This document shows positions 1 through 5,116 of a stretch of DNA of 13,874 nucleotides, piece after piece. The notes beneath the pieces are model-generated. The model had not been told where the DNA came from and did not search any database. It saw nothing but the letters and a program-made list of their open reading frames with translations. The stretch is from an uncultured Oscillospiraceae bacterium (GTDB lineage Bacteria; Bacillota_A; Clostridia; Oscillospirales; Oscillospiraceae), in assembly GCA_910584605.1 (NCBI GenBank), contig CAJUAW010000072.1:1-13874 (forward strand). The letters are read 5' to 3'. Positions within the stretch are counted from its first letter, which is position 1; each line of letters begins with the position of its first letter. The position numbers were made by a program, and so were the translations under genes.

Positions 1-673
1 GCAGATTCTCCTTGGGAACCTTCACGTTGTTGAAGTTCAGCTGGCAGGTGGCGGAGGAGCGGATGCCCATTTTATCGTAGTGCTCTTCAAAGGTGAAGCC
101 CTCCCAGCCCTTTTCCACGATGAGGGCGGAGATGCCCCGGGTGCCGATGCCGGGAGTGGTAACGGCGAACACCACATAGGTGTCGGCCTGGCCGCCGTTG
201 GTGATGAAAATTTTCTCGCCGTTGAGGAGATAATGGTCTCCCATATCCTCGGCGGTGGTCTCGGTGCCGCCGGCATCAGAGCCGGCGTTGGGCTCGGTCA
301 GTCCGAAGGCCCCCACCTTTTTGCCGGAGCACAGGTCAGGCAGGTACTTCTTCTTCTGCGCCTCGGTGCCGAAGGCGTAGATGGGGTAGGTGCCCAGAGA
401 GGTGTGGGCGGACAAGATCACTCCCACGCCGCCGTCCACCCGGGCCAGCTCCTCCACGGCGATTGCGTAGCTCAGGGCATCTGCCCCCGCGCCGCCGTAC
501 TTCTTGTCATAAGGCAGGCCCATGATGCCCAGCTCGCCCATCTTTTGGACCACCTCGGTGGGGAACTGGTTGTTCTGGTCCAGCATGAAGGCAATGGGTT
601 TCACCTCAGCCTCGGCAAATTCCCTGACCTTTGCCCGCAGCTCCTCATGCTCCTGTGTGGTTTGATACAGCAT
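1..673 (-). CDS. Acyl-CoA dehydrogenase (butyryl-CoA dehydrogenase-like), 3' end cut by window edge
   Basis: Flavoprotein that would oxidise a short-chain acyl-CoA to the enoyl-CoA, or run in reverse in butyrate formation, passing electrons to ETF. Only the first 224 residues are visible; the family is usually about 380, so the gene continues past base 1. Seen: an N-terminal helical domain starting MLYQTTQEHEELRAKVREF, then the family signatures YGGAGADALSY, AFGLTEPNAGSDAGG (FAD and substrate loop) and KIFITNGGQADTYVVFAV, and the start of the middle beta domain (GWEGFTFEEHYDKMGIRSS). The start at 671-673 is fixed by AGGAGG a little upstream on the minus strand and a promoter at 728-755. Substrate chain length is inferred from overall likeness to Bcd-type enzymes. 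The catalytic glutamate lies outside the window. etfBA neighbours, if present, would be beyond the left edge. Confidence 0.93.
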   Translation of the reverse strand, partial: MLYQTTQEHEELRAKVREFAEAEVKPIAFMLDQNNQFPTEVVQKMGELGIMGLPYDKKYGGAGADALSYAIAVEELARVDGGVGVILSAHTSLGTYPIYAFGTEAQKKKYLPDLCSGKKVGAFGLTEPNAGSDAGGTETTAEDMGDHYLLNGEKIFITNGGQADTYVVFAVTTPGIGTRGISALIVEKGWEGFTFEEHYDKMGIRSSATCQLNFNNVKVPKENL

Positions 674-727
674 ACAGATATTTCCTCCTCTATGTTGATT
701 TTCTTTGATGTAGTACCATTTTAGTCC

Positions 728-755
728 ATTATACTGCATCTGCTCAATTTGTCAA
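728..755 (-). promoter_or_regulatory. Sigma-A-type promoter for the acyl-CoA dehydrogenase
   Basis: On the minus strand TTGACA (750-755) and TATAAT (728-733) are both perfect consensus hexamers with a 16-base spacer. The predicted RNA start is about 45 to 50 bases upstream of the start codon, leaving a short leader with an AGGAGG site. A promoter this close to consensus implies high basal expression. No operator palindrome was recognised. Confidence 0.8.
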
Positions 756-775
756 TCCGGTCAGAAATATTTTTT

Positions 776-994
776 TCATTTTCGGCGTTTTGACAAATGG
801 AGGCCGCTTCGATCTTTACGCTTTTGCAGGTCCACCACAGGGTTGAGCAGGGGGCGCATCTCGAAGCCGTCAGGGCCGGCAATGCGTTTGGGATCGCGGT
901 ACAGGGGGGAGAGCAGACCACCTCCTACAGTCCGAAACGGCTCCATGATAGCCGCTCTTTCGCCAAAAATCAACAGGCCGGTAGGAGCGTCCAT
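776..994 (-). CDS. Unidentified small protein, 72 residues, possibly a gene remnant
   Basis: I do not recognise this ORF. It starts MDAPTGLLIFGERA and ends in a basic tail (SGLHLSKRRK). The middle is rich in Pro, Gly and Arg, with no signal peptide or membrane segment. It lies between the acyl-CoA dehydrogenase promoter and the riboswitch-like leader. There is no good ribosome binding site upstream of the ATG at 992-994. A weak minus-strand promoter-like pair (TTGTCA 1027-1032, TATACA 1003-1008, 18-base spacer) would give an almost leaderless RNA. It may be a genuine small gene, the tail of a decayed larger gene, or a chance ORF in GC-rich DNA. Confidence 0.25.
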   Translation of the reverse strand: MDAPTGLLIFGERAAIMEPFRTVGGGLLSPLYRDPKRIAGPDGFEMRPLLNPVVDLQKRKDRSGLHLSKRRK

Positions 995-1025
995 CTTTGG
1001 CCTGTATATGATCGCACTGAATAGA

Positions 1026-1053
1026 TTGACAAATCACACCCACGGTATATCAC
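1026..1053 (+). promoter_or_regulatory. Possible promoter for the riboswitch-like leader
   Basis: TTGACA at 1026-1031 is a perfect -35 hexamer. The -10 is weak: TATCAC at 1048-1053 gives a 16-base spacer, and TATATC at 1046-1051 gives only 14. The position, about 10 to 25 bases before the structured leader starting near 1061, is what a riboswitch promoter would need. The call rests mainly on the -35 hexamer and location. Confidence 0.35.
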
Positions 1054-1060
1054 TTTTAAG

Positions 1061-1218
1061 AAAGGTAAATATCCACACACAGTGCCCCGCCGGTCCAGCT
1101 GGGGGTAAAAGGGAATCAAGTGCAAGTCTTGAGCGATCCGGGCGCAATAAACGGCGAGCGAATCTGGGTACAGAAGAGGTATCGGAAACGCTTAGCCCAG
1201 CCGCTGTGACCAAAACGC
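1061..1218 (+). ncRNA. Cobalamin-riboswitch-like leader RNA, 3' half divergent or incomplete
   Basis: Seen in order: a GCCCC...GGGGG stem-loop (about 1084-1107), the junction GGTAAAAGGGAA, then stem TCAAG / CTTGA around a TGCAAGT loop, followed by GAGCG. This closely follows the P3, J3/4, P5 block of the cobalamin (B12) riboswitch consensus, with its TTAAAAGGGAA and GGTGaaAaTCC elements. Further on, GGCGAGCGAA and GCCGCTGTGACC resemble J6/3-region sequence. The hallmark 3' box (AGCCAGGAGACCTGCC) is absent or heavily changed before the terminator at 1223. No B12-related gene follows on the plus strand. It is probably a truncated or diverged cobalamin element. A group II intron fragment was considered and thought less likely. 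Confidence 0.5.
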
Positions 1219-1222
1219 GCAG

Positions 1223-1263
1223 AAAACCGTCCCCGCAAGGCGTGCCTTGCAGGGACGGTTTTT
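1223..1263 (+). terminator. Rho-independent terminator behind the riboswitch-like leader
   Basis: The left arm 1223-1233 (AAAACCGTCCC) pairs fully with 1252-1262, and GCAAGGC (1235-1241) pairs with GCCTTGC (1244-1250). A single C/A mismatch separates the two stems, and a T run (1259-1263) follows on the plus strand. The opposite strand also ends in TTTT, so it could work both ways. Its position directly after the aptamer-like fold is that of a riboswitch expression platform. Confidence 0.85.
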
Positions 1264-1341
1264 ATGCTGAAGCTTCCATAATGACCCGTTTGAAGTTTGC
1301 GCGGGGGACAGCGGGCTGCAGAGCCTCACTTGAAGAGCGCA

Positions 1342-1524
1342 TCAGGTACAGAATTCCTCCATCGTATCCAGACACAGACGCCCCAGCGCTCTGCCGGGAA
1401 ACGCACATCCGCAGTCAATGCCGGTCATGGTTTGGCCGTGGAAGATCCGGTCTGTGCGCCACAGGGTCCTGCCCGGCGTATGACCAAACACCAGGGGCCG
1501 GCTGGGATCATACACCCTGGCCGG
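1342..1524 (-). pseudogene. C-terminal stub of a calcineurin-like metallophosphoesterase (Ser/Thr phosphatase type)
   Basis: A minus-strand reading frame of about 60 codons, bounded upstream by an in-frame TGA at 1525-1527, reads VYDPSRPLVFGHTPGRT, then GIDCGCAFPGRALGRLCLD and MEEFC, ending at TGA 1342-1344. The GHTP motif, followed after about 25 residues by GIDCGC and a short strand, is the characteristic C-terminus of bacterial PrpE/ApaH-like phosphatases, where the GH histidine binds metal. The N-terminal two thirds, with the GDxHG and GNHD motifs, are missing, and there is no start codon or ribosome binding site. This is therefore a relic, cut off near the end of the Spo0A_C gene. The stretch from 1264 to 1564 holds nothing else I can support. 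Confidence 0.65.
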
Positions 1525-1564
1525 TCACGCCGCCCAGGATGTAAGTGTGGTCCCGAAGGGGCCG

Positions 1565-1945
1565 TCATTCCGCCGGACGCTCCGGCTGAGGGTCCTTTCC
1601 CCGGACCTCCGCCGCCAGGATCGCCAGCAGCTGGGCCGCCCGGGGGATGCCGTCCAGCCGCCTGCCGGCGATCTCCTCCAGCAGCAGGCGGTTCCCCCGC
1701 CAGATCACCCCGCTTGCGGTGCGAATGCTCCGCTCCACCGCCTTCCAGTTGGTGCCGTACCGCTTTGCCACCTCTGGATACAGGCACTTGGTCACCAGCA
1801 GCAGCCGCTCCTGCTCCTTGGCGCACAGCATGATCCCATAAGAAACATAGAAGTATCCTCTGTAGTTCGCTGTCAGGCCCAGCCGGTGCAGCAAATGGTT
1901 GGTGTTCCTCTGCAGATCCTCTTCCATGATCGCTTCTGTTCCCAT
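1565..1945 (-). CDS. Stand-alone Spo0A C-terminal (effector) domain DNA-binding protein
   Basis: 126 residues, recognised from the Spo0A effector-domain pattern: LLHRLGLTANYRGYFYV (20-34 region), VTKCLYPEVAKRYGT (51-65), then AVERSIRTASGVIWRGN (69-85). In Bacillus Spo0A the matching parts are IGVPAHIKGYLYL, ITKVLYPDIAKKFNT and RVERAIRHAIEVAWSRGN. The last is the recognition helix that reads the 0A box. The Glu-Arg and later Arg are kept, but neighbouring positions differ (Lys-Ala for Ser-Arg), so its target site may differ. There is no receiver domain, so it cannot be controlled by the phosphorelay in the usual way. The start at 1943-1945 has GGGAGGGG about 7 bases upstream. It lies 21 bases after the XRE gene and is probably co-transcribed with it. 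The pairing suggests a local regulator rather than the sporulation master switch. Confidence 0.85.
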   Translation of the reverse strand: MGTEAIMEEDLQRNTNHLLHRLGLTANYRGYFYVSYGIMLCAKEQERLLLVTKCLYPEVAKRYGTNWKAVERSIRTASGVIWRGNRLLLEEIAGRRLDGIPRAAQLLAILAAEVRGKDPQPERPAE

Positions 1946-1966
1946 CTCGATCCCCTCCCACGATTC

Positions 1967-2191
1967 CTATTCGTCCACTTCTCTTACTATTAAGAGGCTT
2001 TCCATCGGAATATGGAAAACCTGACTGATCCGGTAAAGCAGGGAGACAGAGATGTTGGTATCTTTTTCCTTTAAATTGCGCACATGTCTGTCGGTGATGC
2101 CGATTTCTTCTGCAAACTCTTCCTGAGTAAAGCCCGCCATCTCCATTGCCTTCATGAATTTCTCATGGTCCAAGAGCGCGGTGGTCATCAT
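1967..2191 (-). CDS. XRE-family helix-turn-helix regulator
   Basis: About 74 residues and essentially one HTH_XRE domain. FTQEEFAEEIGITDRHVRNL gives helices 2 and 3 (tryptophan-free Cro/CI type), followed by SVSLLYRISQVFHIPMESLL, the typical helices 4 and 5 with the 'IPxExLL' ending. There is no extra sensor or dimerisation domain. Three starts are possible: GTG at 2195-2197, ATG at 2189-2191 and ATG at 2186-2188. I chose 2191 because GGAAGG lies about 8 bases upstream of it. First gene of a two-gene unit with the Spo0A_C protein, separated by 21 bases that carry that gene's ribosome binding site. The AT-rich upstream stretch (2205-2340) should hold the promoter, but no hexamer pair there was convincing. 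Cro/CI-like autoregulation is likely by analogy only. Confidence 0.85.
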   Translation of the reverse strand: MMTTALLDHEKFMKAMEMAGFTQEEFAEEIGITDRHVRNLKEKDTNISVSLLYRISQVFHIPMESLLIVREVDE

Positions 2192-2298
2192 GTTCACCCC
2201 CTTCCAAAAGCATAGAAGGGGTGGGACAAAATTACCAGGAAAAAAATTTCCGTTATATCAAATTTTGTCGATTTTTGCTCGTTTGTAGAAGCAACACT

Positions 2299-2439
2299 TC
2301 ATTCAGTGTGCATGATATGCCGGTTTTTTTTAAAAAATATCCCGAAGCTTTTCCTGGAAAGTCCTTGTACCGCAAGAGCTTCCTCAAAAACTTCGGGATG
2401 ATTTAACAGGAATTTCCAAATGCAAGACCTCCGGCCCAT
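2299..2439 (-). CDS. Unidentified 46-residue ORF in AT-rich DNA
   Basis: This minus-strand ORF opens at ATG 2437-2439 and ends at TGA 2299-2301. Part reads NHPEVFEEALAVQGLSRKSF, which looks protein-like, followed by IFFKKNRHIM. The start overlaps AGGAGG (GAGGAGGATG), leaving no normal spacing, so translation from that ATG is doubtful. It overlaps the 2339-2399 inverted repeat and lies directly after the decayed ORF ending at 2445. I do not recognise a family. It may be the tail of a degraded gene. Confidence 0.22.
   Translation of the reverse strand: MGRRSCIWKFLLNHPEVFEEALAVQGLSRKSFGIFFKKNRHIMHTE
2339..2399. repeat. Inverted repeat with nested hairpin
   Basis: ATCCCGAAG (2339-2347) is the exact reverse complement of CTTCGGGAT (2391-2399). 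Inside is a second small stem, CTTG/CAAG around TACCG (about 2364-2376). On the minus strand the outer arm is followed by ATTTTTT, so the structure could act as a terminator for minus-strand transcripts. On the plus strand there is no T run. It could also be the remnant of a mobile-element end. Confidence 0.4.
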
Positions 2440-2444
2440 CCTCC

Positions 2445-2653
2445 TCAGCGGCGGCCCGGATCAATTGAAGATGATAAAACGGACAATATCTCCTGGAGCA
2501 TCCGTTCCAGCTGTTCAAGAATACGGTCAAAGCGGGTCACCACATGCTTCAGCCGCTGGAACAAGGTCTCGCCCCCCCTGCTGGTATTCAGGCGTGTCAG
2601 AGCCGCCGGAAGGAGTTAGAGGTACCGTCCAGATCTGTGATCGTTCGCTTCAT
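2445..2653 (-). pseudogene. Frameshifted remnant of a small helical protein
   Basis: ATG at 2651-2653 opens MKRTITDLDGTSNSFRRL and stops at TGA after 18 codons. The next frame continues without a start as LTRLNTSRGGETLFQRLKH, then VVTRFDRILEQLERMLQEI, ending at TGA 2445-2447. Joining the two with one base shift gives a plausible helical protein of about 70 residues. An AAAGGGGA site lies about 9 bases before the ATG. The RLKHVVTRFDR segment faintly recalls the C-terminus of IS5-type transposases, but too weakly to name. The bases from 2654 to 2898 hold no gene I can support, only a 6-bp hairpin at 2729-2745 and the kinase promoter region. Confidence 0.3.
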
Positions 2654-2898
2654 AACAGCGCATCCCCTTTATCCAAATGTATCAACGTGATGAAAGACTT
2701 GAACATAGAAGTTGCTTTTCTTGTCCTGCGCCCTTTGGCAGGGCGGCTGAAAGGGGTGTTCCCGCCTCCGAAGCCGCCGGATCAGGACCGGTTATCGCAG
2801 CAAAAGGATTATAGCCTGAACTCTTTTTCTTGTCAATATTCACGATCTATTTTTTCGCCCCGCCCCGCAAAATGCCCAGAGCGGAATGCATCTTTGAC

Positions 2899-2926
2899 TT
2901 GACAGACCGCCGGAACATGATAAAAT
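2899..2926 (+). promoter_or_regulatory. Promoter of the hybrid histidine kinase gene
   Basis: TTGACA (2899-2904) is a perfect -35. TAAAAT (2921-2926) differs from TATAAT at one base, and the spacer is 16. The predicted RNA start near 2932-2934 excludes the upstream in-frame ATG codons of the long ORF, and so helps fix the kinase start at 2968. Confidence 0.7.
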
Positions 2927-2967
2927 TTACCTGTATGACGATACAGCGGAAGGGGCAGGTGAGTACA

Positions 2968-5070
2968 ATGCAGAGGCGCAAGCGGACAGACTCCCATTCT
3001 CTGCTGTTCAGTGAGCAGACGTTTCCCATCATTGAACAGATCACAGCGGGGATGCCCGGCGGCTTCTTTATCTATCATGCCGGAGGGGACCAGCGTCTGA
3101 TCTATGCCAATCAGGCCCTGATCCATATATACGGCTGCGAGACTCTGGAGGAGTTCCAGGCTTACACCGGCTACACCTTCCCCGGACTGGTGCACCCGGA
3201 GGACCAGGAGAATACGGAGCAGAGCATCCAGCAGCAGGTATACGCCCGCGGCAGCGAGCTGGACTACGTGGAATACCGCATCATCCGAAAGGACGGCGCA
3301 GTCCGGTGGATCGAGGACTACGGCCACTTTGTCCACTCCGAGCAATACGGCAGCCTCTTCTATGTCTTTGTCAAGGACGCCACCGAAAAGCACTTCAAAG
3401 CCATTGACAACACCCACATAGCCCAGCTGGCTCAGGAGCGGCTGGAGGCCCTGGAGGCTCTGGAGCACGAGACCACCGCCCTGAAGCTGGTCCACGAGAT
3501 CCTCAGCTCCGGCATGTGGACGATGGACTTCGACCAGCAGGGCCAGATGGTCAGCGTCTTCTGGAGCCAGGATTTCCGCGCCATGATCGGCTACCGGGAC
3601 GAGGAGGATTTCCCCAACGTGCTCTCCTCCTGGTCCGACCTGCTCCACCCCGACGACCGCGACCGGGTGCTGAAGCAGTATTACGCCACCATCGACGACT
3701 ACACCGGAAAGACCCTCTACGACGTGGAGTACCGCCTCCTCACCAAGGACCGGGGCTACCGCTGGTTCCGGGCCACCGGCAAGCTCTCCCGGCGGGCGGA
3801 CGGCACCCCCATCACCTACGTGGGCATGTTTGTAGACATCACCCATCGCAAGGAGACCGACGAAAAGCTCACCGAGCAGCACAAGCTGCTGGAGGAGGCC
3901 CTGGAACGGGCTCAGCGGGCCTCCCAGGCCAAGACCATGTTTTTGAACAACATGTCCCACGACATCCGCACCCCCATGAACGCCATCATCGGCTTTACCA
4001 ATCTGGCCGCCACCCACCTGGACGACCAGGAGCTGGTGCGGGATTATCTGGACAAGATCCGGGCCTCCTCCAGCCACCTCCTCAGCCTGATCAACGACGT
4101 GCTGGACATGAGCCGCATCGAAAGCGGCAAGCTGGCCATCGACGCCGCCCCCTGCAGCCTGTCCCAGGTCCTGCGGGACCTCCAGTCCATCATCCACGCC
4201 GATGTGGAGAGCAAGGGACTGCACCTCCGCCTGGACGACAGCGCCCTGCTCCACCCCTACGTGGTCTGCGACCAGCTGCGGCTGAACCAGGTGCTGCTGA
4301 ACATCCTGAGCAACGCGCTGAAGTTCACCCCCTCCGGCGGAGACATCTCGGTCCACGTCACCGAGCGCCCCGGGGACAGCCCGGACGTTCCCATCTACGA
4401 ATTCCGCATCCGAGACACCGGCATCGGCATGGCTCCGGAGTTTCTGGACCACATTTTCAAACCCTTCGAGCGGGAGCGGACCTCCACGGTCAGCGGCATC
4501 CAGGGCACCGGCCTGGGCATGTCCATCACCCAGAACCTGGTCAACCTGATGAACGGCCAGATCGCCGTGGAGAGCCAGCTGGGCCAGGGCAGCACCTTCA
4601 CCTGCAGCTTCCCCTTCCGCCTCAGCGACCCCCCCAGCGCCCAGGAGCGGACGGAGGCCCCCGCCATCCAGCCGTGTACCGGCTGGCGTCTCCTGCTGGT
4701 GGAGGACAACGAGCTGAATCAGGAGATCGCCATGACCATCCTGGAGGAGGCCGGCTGCATCGTAGCGGCAGCCTCCAACGGGGCCGAGGCGGTGGACATG
4801 GTCCAACACTCTGCGGACAGCCCCTACGACCTGGTCCTCATGGACATCCAGATGCCAGTCATGGACGGCATTGAGGCAACCAAGGCGATCCGGGCTCTGA
4901 CCGATCCCAGGCTGGCCCGGATGCCCATCGTGGCCATGACCGCCAACGCCTTCGAGGAGGACCGCCAGCGGGTCCTCTCCGCCGGCATGAACGGCCACCT
5001 GGGCAAGCCCATTGATGTGGGCAAGCTGTTTGCCACCCTCCAGGAGATTCTGGGCCATTCCCAGACATAA
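2968..5070 (+). CDS. Soluble hybrid sensor histidine kinase, PAS-PAS-HisKA-HATPase_c-REC
   Basis: 700 residues. Two PAS domains (about 18-142 and 172-295) each end in a PAC-like strand pair (YVEYRIIRKDGAVRW; YDVEYRLLTKDRGYRWF). A charged, probably coiled-coil linker (296-322) leads to HisKA with the phospho-acceptor in NNMSHDIRTP (His331). HATPase_c follows, with N box (445-453), DTGIG (483-487), a KPFER-type F box (498-501) and GTGLG (513-517). The C-terminal receiver (about 574-697) has VEDN, phospho-acceptor Asp626 in LMDIQMP, MTAN and Lys680 in GKP. All catalytic residues are present. No membrane segment or signal peptide is visible, so it senses a cytoplasmic signal. The start at 2968 is chosen for AGGTGA five bases upstream and a promoter at 2899-2926; the ATG at 2935 lies almost on the predicted RNA start. 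It is monocistronic with its own terminator and has no partner regulator alongside, so phosphotransfer to an unlinked HPt or response regulator is likely. Confidence 0.93.
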   Translation: MQRRKRTDSHSLLFSEQTFPIIEQITAGMPGGFFIYHAGGDQRLIYANQALIHIYGCETLEEFQAYTGYTFPGLVHPEDQENTEQSIQQQVYARGSELDYVEYRIIRKDGAVRWIEDYGHFVHSEQYGSLFYVFVKDATEKHFKAIDNTHIAQLAQERLEALEALEHETTALKLVHEILSSGMWTMDFDQQGQMVSVFWSQDFRAMIGYRDEEDFPNVLSSWSDLLHPDDRDRVLKQYYATIDDYTGKTLYDVEYRLLTKDRGYRWFRATGKLSRRADGTPITYVGMFVDITHRKETDEKLTEQHKLLEEALERAQRASQAKTMFLNNMSHDIRTPMNAIIGFTNLAATHLDDQELVRDYLDKIRASSSHLLSLINDVLDMSRIESGKLAIDAAPCSLSQVLRDLQSIIHADVESKGLHLRLDDSALLHPYVVCDQLRLNQVLLNILSNALKFTPSGGDISVHVTERPGDSPDVPIYEFRIRDTGIGMAPEFLDHIFKPFERERTSTVSGIQGTGLGMSITQNLVNLMNGQIAVESQLGQGSTFTCSFPFRLSDPPSAQERTEAPAIQPCTGWRLLLVEDNELNQEIAMTILEEAGCIVAAASNGAEAVDMVQHSADSPYDLVLMDIQMPVMDGIEATKAIRALTDPRLARMPIVAMTANAFEEDRQRVLSAGMNGHLGKPIDVGKLFATLQEILGHSQT

Positions 5071-5074
5071 CAAA

Positions 5075-5116
5075 CCGAGTCCTGAGCTTCGAACCGCTCA
5101 GGACTCGGCGTTTTTT
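5075..5116 (+). terminator. Rho-independent terminator of the histidine kinase gene
   Basis: A perfect 13-bp stem (5075-5087 with 5096-5108) around an 8-base loop, followed after two bases by six T (5111-5116), beginning four bases after the kinase stop codon. On the opposite strand only a short TTTG follows, so it is much weaker for the convergent broken gene. Confidence 0.92.

Noticed and set aside
1100..1215. Group II intron domain I as an explanation for the structured plus-strand RNA
   Set aside because: The GTGCAAGTC hairpin occurs in some introns, but the upstream stem plus TAAAAGGGAA junction fits the cobalamin aptamer better, and no domain V or reverse transcriptase is nearby.
1425..1961. 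A 178-codon minus-strand ORF overlapping the Spo0A_C gene
   Set aside because: Its sequence is Gly/Pro/Ala-rich with no motif. The overlapping 126-codon frame matches the Spo0A effector domain and has its own ribosome binding site.
2935..2967. An upstream in-frame ATG for the kinase (2935) and the longer frame from 2830
   Set aside because: The promoter at 2899-2926 places the RNA start near 2932, which leaves no ribosome binding site for the 2935 ATG. The 2968 ATG has AGGTGA at good spacing.
2833..5073. A 746-codon minus-strand ORF spanning the whole kinase gene, and a 452-codon plus-strand ORF at 3516-4874
   Set aside because: Both are shadows of the kinase frame in GC-rich DNA. Their products are low-complexity (Gly/Val/His-rich or Pro/Arg/His-rich) with no family motifs, whereas the kinase frame carries every catalytic motif.
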